This document shows, in pieces, positions 8,068-15,693 of a stretch of 21,581 nucleotides of DNA. The position numbers and the translations under genes are program-made. The stretch covers positions 1-21,581 of the forward strand of contig CAMLNE010000022.1 of NCBI GenBank assembly GCA_946481265.1. The letters are read 5' to 3'. The notes below the pieces were generated by a model that saw nothing but the letters and a program-made list of their open reading frames with translations, ran no database searches and was not told where the DNA came from. This stretch comes from an uncultured Panacagrimonas sp. GTDB taxonomy: Bacteria > Pseudomonadota > Gammaproteobacteria > Nevskiales > Nevskiaceae. The stretch's first letter is position 1; every line of letters starts with the position of its first letter.

Positions 8068-8941
8068 CAGGAATGACCAGGCGGCAGGCTTGCGTGTGCT
8101 GCGCCCGGCCAAGCCGGTGCAGGTCATCGCGGTTGCCAGCGGCAAGGGCGGTGTCGGCAAGACCAGCGTTTCGGTCAACCTGTCGACGGCGATGGCCATG
8201 AGCGGCAAGCAGGTGATGCTGCTCGACGGCGACCTGGGCCTGGCCAATGTCGACGTGATGCTCGGCCTGCAGCCGACCTGCAACCTGGCCCACGTGCTGG
8301 CCGGGCAGTGCACGCTCGACGAGACGATCCTGCCGGGGCCCGCGGGCCTGATGGTGGTGCCGGCCTCGAGCGGCAAGAAGAACATGGCCGAGCTCAACCG
8401 CGCCGAGAACGCCGGCCTGATCCGCGCCTTCAGCGAGCTGTCCCGACCGCTCGACGTGCTGGTGGTGGACACTGCCGCGGGCATCGCCGACTCGGTGATC
8501 AGCTTCACGCAGGCGGCGCAGGAAGTGATCGTGGTGATCTGCAACGACCCGGCTTCGCTCACCGACGCCTACGCGCTGATCAAGGTGCTCAACCGCGACC
8601 ACGGCGTCGAACGCGTGCAGGTGCTGGCCAACATGGTGCAGAACCTCGCCGAGGCCCGGGAGATCCACGAGAACCTGCGCCGCGTGGCGGAGCGCTTCCT
8701 CGACGTCACGCTCAACTTCATGGGCTTCGTGCCGCAGGACGAGTGGCTCAAGCGCGCCATCCGCCGCCAGCAGCCGGTCGTGCAGGCCTATCCGAATTCC
8801 GCCGCCGCGCAGGCCTTCATCGGCCTGGCCAAGAAGGCGGAAGCCTGGGGCATGCCCAAGGGCGCGCGCGGCAACCTGGAGTTCTTCGTCGAGCGCCTGG
8901 TGAGCCGCGGCGAGGCGCAACTGGCCAGCATCGCGGTATGA
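8060..8941 (+). CDS. flhG: Flagellar number regulator, MinD-like ATPase FlhG (FleN)
   Basis: FlhG is a MinD/ParA-type ATPase that limits flagellar number by stimulating FlhF GTPase activity; in Pseudomonas (FleN) it also restrains FleQ. The frame is open upstream, but the ATG at 8060 has AGGAG six bases before it. It puts the known FlhF-activating motif DQAxxLR at residues 6-12, which decides the start. The deviant Walker A motif KGGVGKT is at residues 29-35. LLDGDLGLANVDVMLG and VVDTAAGIADSV are further family motifs. Length is 293 residues. The stop codon overlaps the fliA start as ATGA. A C-terminal amphipathic membrane-targeting helix is expected, and FFVERLVSR could be part of it, but this is inference. 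Confidence 0.96.
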   Translation: MGNRNDQAAGLRVLRPAKPVQVIAVASGKGGVGKTSVSVNLSTAMAMSGKQVMLLDGDLGLANVDVMLGLQPTCNLAHVLAGQCTLDETILPGPAGLMVVPASSGKKNMAELNRAENAGLIRAFSELSRPLDVLVVDTAAGIADSVISFTQAAQEVIVVICNDPASLTDAYALIKVLNRDHGVERVQVLANMVQNLAEAREIHENLRRVAERFLDVTLNFMGFVPQDEWLKRAIRRQQPVVQAYPNSAAAQAFIGLAKKAEAWGMPKGARGNLEFFVERLVSRGEAQLASIAV

Positions 8942-9678
8942 GCGCCCTGCCGCGGGAAGCCGTCGCGCGCTACCAGCGCGCCCAATCGCCGGACGCTGCG
9001 CTGATCGAACAGCACGCCGGACTGGTCAAGCGCATCGCCTACCACCTGGCGGCGCGCCTGCCTTCCAGCGTGGAGATCGACGACCTGGTCCAGGCCGGCA
9101 GCATCGGCCTGCTCGAGGCCGCCCGGAACTACCAGGGCGATCGCGGCGCGAGCTTCGAGACCTTCGCCGGCATCCGCATCCGCGGCGCCATGCTCGACGA
9201 ATTGCGCCGCGGCGACTGGGCCCCGCGCTCACTGCACCGGCGCGCGCGCGAGGTGGAAGGCGCGATGCGCGCCATCGAACAGCAGACCGGGCGCGAGGCC
9301 AAGGATGCCGAGGTCGCCGAGCGCCTGGGCATCGGCATGACCGAATACTTCGAGGCGGTCGCTGACGCGGCACGCTGCCAGGTCCTGTCGACCGACGGCT
9401 TCGACGACGGCGAGGGCTTCGATGCACCGGCCGAGGACGGCGACCCGGCCGGACATTTCAGCCGCGCCGAATTCCAGAGCGAACTGATCAAGGCCATCGC
9501 CGGCCTGCCCGAGCGCGAGAAGCTGGTGATGTCGCTGTACTACGAGCGCGAACTCAACCTCAAGGAGATCGGCAAGGTGCTGGACGTCAGCGAAAGCCGG
9601 ATCTGCCAGATCCACGGCCAGGCGCTGATACGCCTGCGAGCGCGGCTCGGCGACTGGGCCAGCGTCGCGCTGGATTGA
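8938..9678 (+). CDS. fliA: Flagellar sigma factor sigma-28 (FliA)
   Basis: FliA directs RNA polymerase to late flagellar genes such as flagellin and chemotaxis genes, and is held inactive by FlgM until the hook is complete. The protein has 246 residues, the usual size. Region 2 is at about residues 20-95 (VEIDDLVQAGSIGLLEA, RIRGAMLDELRRGDW), region 3 at about 100-150, and the region 4 helix-turn-helix near the C-terminus (LNLKEIGKVLDVSESRICQ). The start ATG overlaps the flhG stop. The next gene, cheY, lies 166 bases downstream beyond a palindromic AT-rich repeat, so fliA may end the export/regulator transcript. The target promoter motif (TAAA-N15-GCCGATAA) was not convincingly found in this window. 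Confidence 0.97.
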   Translation: MSALPREAVARYQRAQSPDAALIEQHAGLVKRIAYHLAARLPSSVEIDDLVQAGSIGLLEAARNYQGDRGASFETFAGIRIRGAMLDELRRGDWAPRSLHRRAREVEGAMRAIEQQTGREAKDAEVAERLGIGMTEYFEAVADAARCQVLSTDGFDDGEGFDAPAEDGDPAGHFSRAEFQSELIKAIAGLPEREKLVMSLYYERELNLKEIGKVLDVSESRICQIHGQALIRLRARLGDWASVALD

Positions 9679-9707
9679 GTGATCGAGCCGGCGAAAAAAA
9701 AGCATTC

Positions 9708-9809
9708 AACGCAAAGGGCGCAAAGGAAAAGAAAGAACGCAAAGAAAGCGGGAAAGTCGAAAAAAGGATCTTTGCGTCCTCTTTTTTTTCTCCTTTGCGT
9801 CTTTGCGTT
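9708..9809. repeat. Imperfect palindromic CGCAAAG-heptamer repeat element
   Basis: The fliA-cheY gap contains a long inverted repeat. The left arm (9708-9745) and right arm (9769-9809) are near reverse complements and both carry copies of CGCAAAG (CTTTGCG on the right). The left arm begins AACGCAAAGGGCGCAAAGG and the right arm ends CCTTTGCGTCTTTGCGTT. The loop is about 23 bases. Runs of A on one side and T on the other make this far more AT-rich than its neighbours. It looks like a dispersed intergenic repeat; I recall similar CGCAAAG repeats in other proteobacterial genomes but cannot confirm that here. As RNA it would form a large hairpin with a T-run (9781-9789) inside the 3' arm, so it could affect fliA-cheY readthrough. 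Confidence 0.85.
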
Positions 9810-9844
9810 AGCCGTTTTCTTCTTCGAGATACCGGGAAAAGAGC

Positions 9845-10237
9845 ATGGACAAGAATCTGAAGATCCTGATCGTGGATGACTTCTCGACGATGCGGCGCAT
9901 CGTCAAGAACCTGCTGGCCGATCTGGGCTATGCCAACACGCAGGAGGCGGACGATGGCCGCACGGCCTGGCCGCTGCTGCAGGCCGGTGGCTTCGACTTC
10001 GTCGTGACCGACTGGAACATGCCGGGTATGAGCGGCATCGACCTGCTCAGGGCGATCCGCGGCGAGCCCAAGCTGGCCTCGCTGCCGGTGCTGATGGTGA
10101 CCGCCGAGGCCCAGCGCGAGCAGATCATCGAGGCGGCCAAGGCCGGTGTGAACGGCTACATCATCAAGCCCTTCACCGCGGTCACGCTCAAGGAAAAGCT
10201 CGACAAGATCTTTGCACGCCTGGCCGAAACGGCCTGA
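9845..10237 (+). CDS. cheY: Chemotaxis response regulator CheY
   Basis: CheY is the single-domain response regulator that, when phosphorylated by CheA, binds FliM in the flagellar switch to change rotation. The protein is 130 residues and is all receiver domain. Acidic residues D11 and D12, phosphoacceptor D56 ([12 protein letters not shown]), T86, Y105 and K108 (GYIIKPF) match the known active-site set. The start has GGGA seven bases upstream, right beside the palindromic repeat that fills the space after fliA. cheZ follows after 18 bases, so phosphorylation partner and phosphatase are made together. Confidence 0.97.
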   Translation: MDKNLKILIVDDFSTMRRIVKNLLADLGYANTQEADDGRTAWPLLQAGGFDFVVTDWNMPGMSGIDLLRAIRGEPKLASLPVLMVTAEAQREQIIEAAKAGVNGYIIKPFTAVTLKEKLDKIFARLAETA

Positions 10238-10255
10238 TCCAGGGGAGTCCGACCC

Positions 10256-10993
10256 GTGAACGCTCCCTTTCCGCCGGATCCGGCGCGCGCCGAGCAGCTG
10301 CGCCGCCTGCGCGCACTCGTCGCCCTGCTGGAGGCCGGTGACGATGCCGCCTTCGAAAGCGGGTTCGCAAGCCTGTTGCACGCGCGCGAGCAGGGCCTGT
10401 TCGTGAGCGTCGCGCGTCTGACCCGCGAGCTGCACGACGCCATGCGCGAGCTGCGCTTCGACGAACAGCTCTCCAGCCTGGCCGGGCGCGAGATCCCGGA
10501 TGCCTGCTCGCGGCTGGACTATGTCACGCGCGTGACCGAGGAAGCCGCGCACAAGACGCTCGACCTGGTCGAGGAGTGCCAGCAGCTGACGCAGGAGATT
10601 GCGCTGGCCACCCACGATCTGTCGGCTGCCTGCAGGCGCGCCCAGATCTACGCCGGTTCGCCGTACTCGGTGGCCGGCCTGGTGGTCAATGTCGACGAGA
10701 CGCGCGAGCACATCGGCAACAATGCGGCCGAGCTGCGCGATCGCCTGTCGCGGCTCGCGCAGGCGCAGGAGTACCAGGACCTCGCGGGGCAGGTGATCAA
10801 GCGCGTCACGCAGCTGGTCCGAAGCGTCGAGCACGCCCTGATCGAGCTGCTGCGCGCCTCCGGCGGCGCGCCGGCGGCGCGCCCGTTCGAGGCGCCGGCC
10901 AACGGCCTGCACGGCCCCGAGGTGACCGGCGTCACGCCCGCGGCAGTGAGCCAGGACGCGGCCGACTCGCTGCTCGCCGAACTGGGGTTCTGA
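10256..10993 (+). CDS. cheZ: CheY-P phosphatase CheZ
   Basis: CheZ removes the phosphate from CheY-P and so sets the adaptation speed of the switch. The 245-residue protein is mostly helical. The catalytic helix signature AQEYQDLAGQVIKR matches the AQDFQDLTGQ segment of enterobacterial CheZ, which carries the catalytic Gln. The C-terminus ADSLLAELGF matches the CheY-tethering peptide (DDLLDSLGF type). The linker between them is Pro/Ala-rich. The start is a GTG with AGGGGAG eight bases upstream; no better in-frame ATG exists nearby. The stop is four bases before the cheA start. CheZ is typical of beta/gammaproteobacteria, which fits the proposed host. Confidence 0.95.
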   Translation: MNAPFPPDPARAEQLRRLRALVALLEAGDDAAFESGFASLLHAREQGLFVSVARLTRELHDAMRELRFDEQLSSLAGREIPDACSRLDYVTRVTEEAAHKTLDLVEECQQLTQEIALATHDLSAACRRAQIYAGSPYSVAGLVVNVDETREHIGNNAAELRDRLSRLAQAQEYQDLAGQVIKRVTQLVRSVEHALIELLRASGGAPAARPFEAPANGLHGPEVTGVTPAAVSQDAADSLLAELGF

Positions 10994-10997
10994 GCCG

Positions 10998-12962
10998 ATG
11001 CCTGCCATCGACGACGAAATCCGCGCCGACTTCCTGGTGGAGGCCGGCGACCTGATCGAGAAGCTGGGTGGCCAGCTGGTCGAGCTCGAGTCGCGTCCGG
11101 ACGACGCCGAGCTGCTCAATGCGATCTTCCGCGCCTTTCACACGGTCAAGGGCGGCGCCGGGTTCCTCGGTGTCACCGCGCTGGTGGAGCTCTGCCACGC
11201 CACCGAGGACGTCTTCAACGCGCTGCGCAATGGCCGGCGCGCGGTCGATGCGACGCTGATGGACGCGGTGCTGCAGGCGGTGGACCTGGTGCAGGCAATG
11301 ATGGCCAGCGTCGCCTCCGGCACCGATCCGCAGGCCGCACCGCCCGAGCTGGTCGAAGGACTGCACGCGCTGCTGCAGGAAACGTCAGCCGCGGTGACGG
11401 TTGCCGCCGCGCCGGCCGCACCCGTCGTCGCTGCGGTCGCATCGTCCGACACGATCAGCGAGGACGAGTTCGATGCGCTGCTCGACAAGCTCGACGCCGA
11501 CAAGAAGGCCGCAGCGAAGCCCTCGGACACCATCACCGAGGACGAATTCGACGCCCTGCTGGACAAGCTGGACGCGGACAAGAAGGCGCAGCAGGCCAGG
11601 CCCGGCAAGGGCGTCGACAAGAACTTGATCACCGAGGACGAGTTCGACGCGCTGCTCGACAAGCTCGATGCCGAGAAGAAGGCCGCGAAGAAGGTGGGCC
11701 CGGCCGTGACGGACGCCGCCACGGCGGCGGCGCCCAAGGCCGGCCCCGCGCCATCTCCCGCACCGGCGTCCGCGACCACGCAGGCCGAGACCTCGGTCCG
11801 CGTCGACACCGTCAAGCTCGACCGCATGATGAACCTGGTCGGCGAGCTGGTGCTGGTGCGCAACCGGCTCAAGGCGCTGGCACTGGCGGCCGGTGGCGAT
11901 GTCGGTCGCGCGGTGCGCGAGCTCGACTTCATCACGCGCGGATTGCAGGGCGCGGTGATGCAGGTGCGCATGCAGCCGATCGGCAAGGTGTTCGCACGCT
12001 TCCCCAAGCTGGCGCGCGACGTCGCGCGTGGCCTGGGCAAGCAGGTCGAGGTGAGCCTGGTCGGGCAGGAAACGGATCTCGACAAGAATCTGGTCGAGGC
12101 TCTTGCCGACCCGCTCGTGCACATGGTGCGCAACAGCGTCGATCACGGCATCGAGATGCCCGAGCTGCGCCTGGCGCGCGGCAAGCCGGCCGCCGGCCAG
12201 CTCCGGCTCGAGGCGCGCCAGGAGGGCGATCACATCCGCATCACGGTGCGTGACGACGGCGCGGGTATCGATCCCGAGCGCGTGCGCACCAAGGTGGTGG
12301 AAAAGCGGCTGATGGACGCCGCGACCGCCGCGCGCCTGTCGCCCGAGGAATGCCTGCAGCTGATCTTCCTGCCCGGCTTTTCGACGCGGGAACAGGTCAG
12401 CGACCTGTCCGGGCGCGGGGTGGGCATGGACGTGGTCAAGCAGCGCATCCAGTCGCTCAACGGCAGCGCGCTGATCGAGTCGCAGCCGGGGCAGGGCAGC
12501 GCGGTGCACCTGCGCGTACCGCTCACCCTGGCGATCCTGCCGGCGCTGATGATCGATGCCGGCCAGCGCCAGTTCGCATTGCCGCTGGCGATGGTGGCCG
12601 ATGTGTTCGCGCTGGACCCGAGTGTCGTGCGCCGGCTCGGCCACTGGGACGTGGTTCCGCTCAAGCGCGAGAACCTGCGCGTGATCGACCTTGAAGTTTG
12701 GGCCGGTGCTGCCGATACCACGGGTACCAGACACGTGGTGGTAGTCATGATCGGTGAAGAACGTTACGGATTGATCGTTCGCCAGGTGCGCGGTCGCGAG
12801 GAGGTGGTGATCAAGCCGCTGGGTCCGACCCTGAGGGGATTGGCGGGAGTGGCGGGCGCCACGGTGACGCCGCAGGGCCGCGTCGCGCTGATCGTCGACG
12901 TGCCGGGGCTGGTCCAGGCGCATGCCCACGCCGGCCTGCGTGCCGCGGATCCGGCGTCCTAG
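10998..12962 (+). CDS. cheA: Chemotaxis histidine kinase CheA with triple acidic-helix linker
   Basis: CheA autophosphorylates in response to chemoreceptors and passes phosphate to CheY. The P1 Hpt domain (about 1-105) has the phosphorylated His at residue 48 (FRAFHTVKGGAGF). I see no P2 domain. Instead residues 153-229 hold three copies of EDEFDALLDKLDA, followed by an Ala/Pro linker (about 235-265). Next come the P3 dimerisation helices from about 270 and the P4 kinase domain, with the N box at HMVRNSVDHG (from residue 375), DDGAGID, and GRGVGMDVV. The C-terminal P5 CheW-like domain ends at residue 654. The catalytic parts look intact. The start is an ATG four bases after cheZ, with no strong ribosome site, suggesting coupled translation. 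Confidence 0.97.
   Translation: MPAIDDEIRADFLVEAGDLIEKLGGQLVELESRPDDAELLNAIFRAFHTVKGGAGFLGVTALVELCHATEDVFNALRNGRRAVDATLMDAVLQAVDLVQAMMASVASGTDPQAAPPELVEGLHALLQETSAAVTVAAAPAAPVVAAVASSDTISEDEFDALLDKLDADKKAAAKPSDTITEDEFDALLDKLDADKKAQQARPGKGVDKNLITEDEFDALLDKLDAEKKAAKKVGPAVTDAATAAAPKAGPAPSPAPASATTQAETSVRVDTVKLDRMMNLVGELVLVRNRLKALALAAGGDVGRAVRELDFITRGLQGAVMQVRMQPIGKVFARFPKLARDVARGLGKQVEVSLVGQETDLDKNLVEALADPLVHMVRNSVDHGIEMPELRLARGKPAAGQLRLEARQEGDHIRITVRDDGAGIDPERVRTKVVEKRLMDAATAARLSPEECLQLIFLPGFSTREQVSDLSGRGVGMDVVKQRIQSLNGSALIESQPGQGSAVHLRVPLTLAILPALMIDAGQRQFALPLAMVADVFALDPSVVRRLGHWDVVPLKRENLRVIDLEVWAGAADTTGTRHVVVVMIGEERYGLIVRQVRGREEVVIKPLGPTLRGLAGVAGATVTPQGRVALIVDVPGLVQAHAHAGLRAADPAS
11454..11684 (+). 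repeat. Three in-frame repeats in the CheA linker
   Basis: Three 19-residue units, each starting I(S/T)EDEFDALLDKL and ending KKA, begin at CheA residues 153, 179 and 211 (11454, 11532 and 11628). They are nearly identical in protein but differ at synonymous positions, so they are not a very recent copy. The units are separated by 7 and 13 residues rich in Lys, Ala and Pro. Each is predicted to be an amphipathic helix. The sequence resembles the FliM N-terminal CheY-binding peptide (SQ(A/D)EIDALL). Confidence 0.9.
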
Positions 12963-12984
12963 CGCTCCGGCCCCGGAGATCCCG

Positions 12985-13122
12985 ATGAATTCGCGAGCCC
13001 GCTCTGGCGATGGGCAGGACATGAGAACCCGACAGACCGGACCCGTGGCCAGGAAGCGCATTACCGCCAGACCTCGAAAGGCATCGCGAACCCGCGTGCG
13101 GATTTCCGGAAAGGGACGTTAA
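12985..13122 (+). CDS. Possible 45-residue basic peptide (doubtful)
   Basis: This short open frame sits in the 164-base gap between cheA and motC. It has GGAG six bases before its ATG and stops four bases before the motC start. The 45-residue product is very Arg-rich with no recognised domain. GC-rich DNA often yields such frames by chance, so this may be only a leader or noise. Its main interest is the close coupling to motC and a 15-base match to the start of motD. Confidence 0.15.
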   Translation: MNSRARSGDGQDMRTRQTGPVARKRITARPRKASRTRVRISGKGR

Positions 13123-13126
13123 GAAC

Positions 13127-13867
13127 ATGGACATCCTCAGCATCGTCGGCTTCATCCTGGCGCTGGTCGCGCTCATCGGCGGCTCGATCCTCAAGGGCTC
13201 GGGCGTCGGCGCGCTATGGGGCCCGGCTGCCTTCGTCATCGTCATCGTCGGCACCTTCGGCTCGATCACGGTGCAGACGCCGCTGCAGACGTTCAAGCAC
13301 GGCATGAAGATGGCCCGCTGGGTGTTCCTGCCGCCGTCGCTGGACGGGCGGGGACTGATCGCCAAGATCGTCGAGTGGAGCAACGCGGCGCGCAAGCAGG
13401 GTCTGCTCGCGCTCGAGGGCAACATCGCCACCGAGACCGATGCCTTCATCCGCAAGGGCCTGCAGATGCTGGTCGACGGCGCCGAGCCCGAGACCATCCG
13501 CAACACGCTGGAAACCGAGATGCAGGCCAAGGAGCACTTCGACCTGATGGGTGCCAAGGTCTGGGAGGGCATGGGCGTCTACGCGCCGACGCTGGGCATC
13601 ATCGGCGCGGTGATGGGACTGATGGCGGTGATGCAGAACCTCAACGATCCCTCCAAGCTCGGCCACGGCATCTCGGCGGCGTTCATCGCCACCATCTACG
13701 GCATCGCCTCGGCCAACCTGTTCTTCCTGCCGATGGCGTCCAAGCTCAAGAGTGTGGTTGGCGACCAGACGCGCGTGCGCGAGATGATCATCGAAGGCCT
13801 GATCGCGATCTCGCAGGGCGAGAACCCGCGCGTGATCGAGACCAAGCTGCATGGGTTCCTGCATTGA
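13127..13867 (+). CDS. motC: Flagellar stator proton-channel subunit MotC (MotA family)
   Basis: MotA-family proteins form, with their MotB-type partner, the proton-driven stator that turns the flagellum. The 246-residue protein has two N-terminal helices (about 4-22 and 32-48), a cytoplasmic loop, and two C-terminal helices (about 152-172 and 183-203). P154 (VYAPTLGIIGAVMGL) and P202 (LFFLPMASKLK) correspond to the conserved prolines of MotA. I name it MotC because it is paired with a MotD-type protein inside the che cluster, as in Pseudomonas; annotation as MotA would also be fair. The ATG has AAGGGA ten bases upstream. The cheB gene expected before it in Pseudomonas-type clusters is missing. 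Confidence 0.93.
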   Translation: MDILSIVGFILALVALIGGSILKGSGVGALWGPAAFVIVIVGTFGSITVQTPLQTFKHGMKMARWVFLPPSLDGRGLIAKIVEWSNAARKQGLLALEGNIATETDAFIRKGLQMLVDGAEPETIRNTLETEMQAKEHFDLMGAKVWEGMGVYAPTLGIIGAVMGLMAVMQNLNDPSKLGHGISAAFIATIYGIASANLFFLPMASKLKSVVGDQTRVREMIIEGLIAISQGENPRVIETKLHGFLH

Positions 13868-13902
13868 ACGCGGGGATGCCGCCGGCGGGAAGCGGGAACC
13901 GT

Positions 13903-13921
13903 CAGGGCGCGCGCCGCCCTG
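13903..13921 (+). other. Hairpin in the motC-motD gap
   Basis: CAGGGCG and CGCCCTG form a perfect 7-bp stem with a 5-base loop in the 161-base gap between motC and motD. No T-run follows. It may protect the motC message or adjust the motC:motD ratio. I see no other clear signal in the gap. Confidence 0.3.
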
Positions 13922-14028
13922 CACAGCCCCGCTGCGTTCGCGACATCCCGTCCGCAGGCCGCGACGTTGGTGTGCGCGACCGTTCCACGATTGCCGACTG
14001 CCGCGTCGCGGCTCCCGGCGGCTGAGCC

Positions 14029-14964
14029 ATGGCCAGGAAGCGCAAGCACGAAGACCACGTCAACCACGAGGCCTGGGCGATTCCCTACGGTGACCTGATC
14101 ACCCTGCTGCTCGCCTTCTTCGTGGTGATGTATTCGATGTCGTCGGTCAACGAGGGCAAGTACCGCGTGCTGTCGGATTCGCTCAACGCGGCCTTCGGTG
14201 GTGCGCCACGCTCACCCTCGCCGATCCAGGTCGGTCCGAAATCCACCCGTACCAGCAACGATCCGCGGCCGCGCGTGCTGCAGGGCTCGCCGCCGCACCC
14301 GGGCATGCGCGGCTCGAGCGCGGCGGTGATCAAGCCCGACCTGCCCGGCCTGAGCCGCCTGCACAAGGCGGGCGAGGGCGCGCGGCGGGCCACGGTCAGT
14401 GCGCGCCAGCGCGAGCAGCTCGAGCAGATGTCGGACAAGGTCTACGACGCGCTCGGCGACCTGATCCGGCAGAAGCAGGTGCTGGTGCGTCGCTACGAGG
14501 AATGGCTGGAGATCGAGATCCAGACCGACATCCTGTTTGCCAGCGGCTCCTCGCGTCTGGACGCGGCCGCCGGCAGCGTGCTCGATCGCCTCGGCGGCGT
14601 CCTGGGCGAGTTCGACAACCGGCTGCGCATCGAAGGCCATACCGATGACATGCCGATCGCCACGCGCGAATTCCCGTCGAACTGGGAGCTGTCCAGCGCG
14701 CGTGCCGCCAGCGTCGTCCATCGCTTCATGGCGCGCGGGGTCGAGCCACGGCGCATGACCGTGATGGGCCTGGCCGAATATCAGCCGGTGGCCGAGAACA
14801 CCGACGCCGGAAGTCGCAACCGCAACCGGCGCGTGGTGATCGTGGTGCTCGCCGGTGACGACGGCCGGTTTCCCCTGACGGCCGCCCTCACGCCGCGGGA
14901 CGCCGCACCGCCGCCGGCGAGCGGTCCCTCGATCGCCTCCACCCGGGAGCACGCAGCACCATGA
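14029..14964 (+). CDS. motD: Flagellar stator anchor subunit MotD (MotB family)
   Basis: MotD is the MotB-like stator half that carries the proton-binding Asp and anchors the stator to peptidoglycan. The N-terminus has a short basic cytoplasmic stretch and one membrane helix, IPYGDLITLLLAFFVVMYSM, in which D22 is the expected proton-binding residue. A flexible Pro/Ser-rich linker (about 55-125) leads to an OmpA-like domain (about 165-275) with GHTDD at 203-207 and NWELSSARA at 218-226, both peptidoglycan-binding signatures. Length is 311 residues. An in-frame TGA six bases upstream excludes a longer start; the ribosome site is weak. The stop overlaps the cheW start as ATGA. Confidence 0.94.
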   Translation: MARKRKHEDHVNHEAWAIPYGDLITLLLAFFVVMYSMSSVNEGKYRVLSDSLNAAFGGAPRSPSPIQVGPKSTRTSNDPRPRVLQGSPPHPGMRGSSAAVIKPDLPGLSRLHKAGEGARRATVSARQREQLEQMSDKVYDALGDLIRQKQVLVRRYEEWLEIEIQTDILFASGSSRLDAAAGSVLDRLGGVLGEFDNRLRIEGHTDDMPIATREFPSNWELSSARAASVVHRFMARGVEPRRMTVMGLAEYQPVAENTDAGSRNRNRRVVIVVLAGDDGRFPLTAALTPRDAAPPPASGPSIASTREHAAP

Positions 14965-15452
14965 ACGCATCGGTCGCGGTCCAGCCCACTCACATCGACA
15001 GTGTCCGCGAGGGCGACACGGGCCGCCCGGGCGACGTGGTGCGTCGCTGGATCGGCTTCGAACTGGCCGGGCAGCTGTACGGCGTGCCGATCCTCGCCGT
15101 GCAGGAAGTGCTGGCCACCGCGGAGATCGAGCCTGTCCCCGGCACTGCGTCGGAGGTGCTGGGCGTGATCAACCTGCGCGGGCAGATCGTCACCGTGATC
15201 GACCTGCGCCGTCGGCTCGGGCTGCCCGCGGCGGCCGAAGCGGCCGACGGCCCGCTGGTGGTCTTCGACGCGCCCGGCGAGACCCTGGCCGCGCGCGTCG
15301 ATCGCGTCACCCATGTGCGGCGCATCCCCGATCCGGCGATCAAGCCGGTGCCACGCACCGGGACCACGCCCTGCGCTGCCGTGCTGGGCCTGGTCTCGCG
15401 CGACGCCGAATTAATGACACTGCTCGACGTTCCCGCGCTGATGCACGCCTGA
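14961..15452 (+). CDS. cheW: Chemotaxis coupling protein CheW
   Basis: CheW links chemoreceptors to CheA in the sensory array. This is a 163-residue single CheW domain. Recognisable parts are GFELAGQLYGVPILAVQEVL (about 31-50), the conserved GVINLRGQIVTVIDLR segment near residue 70, and ARVDRVTHV near residue 112. The start overlaps the motD stop. A hairpin directly after the stop probably closes the operon. Leu151 is encoded by TTA, a codon that looks very rare in the surrounding GC-rich genes. A plain CheW is more likely than the longer ParP type, because there is no extra N-terminal Pro-rich region. Confidence 0.94.
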   Translation: MNASVAVQPTHIDSVREGDTGRPGDVVRRWIGFELAGQLYGVPILAVQEVLATAEIEPVPGTASEVLGVINLRGQIVTVIDLRRRLGLPAAAEAADGPLVVFDAPGETLAARVDRVTHVRRIPDPAIKPVPRTGTTPCAAVLGLVSRDAELMTLLDVPALMHA

Positions 15453-15459
15453 CAGCGCC

Positions 15460-15483
15460 CACCCGACGTCGGAATGTCGGGTG
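15460..15483 (+). terminator. Hairpin terminator after cheW
   Basis: CACCCGAC and GTCGGGTG pair perfectly over 8 bp around an 8-base loop, starting eight bases after the cheW stop. The loop can also pair partly with the left arm. There is no T-run. It marks the likely end of the chemotaxis operon; the next gene starts 210 bases later and is unrelated. Confidence 0.5.
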
Positions 15484-15682
15484 AAATCGACGCTCAGGTA
15501 GGGGGAACCCCGACGCATCTTCCGCCGGGACCGCTGGCGCGTCCGAATATCGGCGCACCACCACCTGAACCAAGTAGCGGTTGCAATCTCGATGCCAGGA
15601 CATCGGGTGCAGCCGGGCAAGGCGCACCGGAGTCCATCCAGGAATCCTTTCGGACGGCGGGCGATGCTGGCATCGACCGCAT

Positions 15683-15687
15683 GGAGG
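15683..15687 (+). promoter_or_regulatory. Ribosome binding site deciding a GTG start
   Basis: GGAGG lies six bases before the GTG at 15694. It selects this codon as the start of the lipoprotein gene over upstream in-frame ATGs at 15592 and 15664, which would place a long hydrophilic stretch before the signal peptide. Confidence 0.7.
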
Positions 15688-15693
15688 TCGCCG

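Noticed and set aside
9679..9844. Sigma-28 promoter before cheY
   Set aside because: GCCG occurs at 9811-9814, but it is followed by TTTT, not ATAA, and no TAAA lies at the right distance upstream.
12963..13126. Sigma-54 promoter before motC
   Set aside because: The best candidate, TGGCCAGGAAGCGCA, has a spacing of 9 instead of 10 bases between GG and GC, which sigma-54 does not tolerate well.
15484..15682. Possible cyclic di-GMP riboswitch or small gene before the first lipoprotein gene
   Set aside because: GGGCAA and GCACCGG strings are present, but the paired motifs of the GEMM aptamer are missing. Upstream in-frame ATGs give hydrophilic sequence with no ribosome site. Apart from the cheW hairpin I see nothing firm here.
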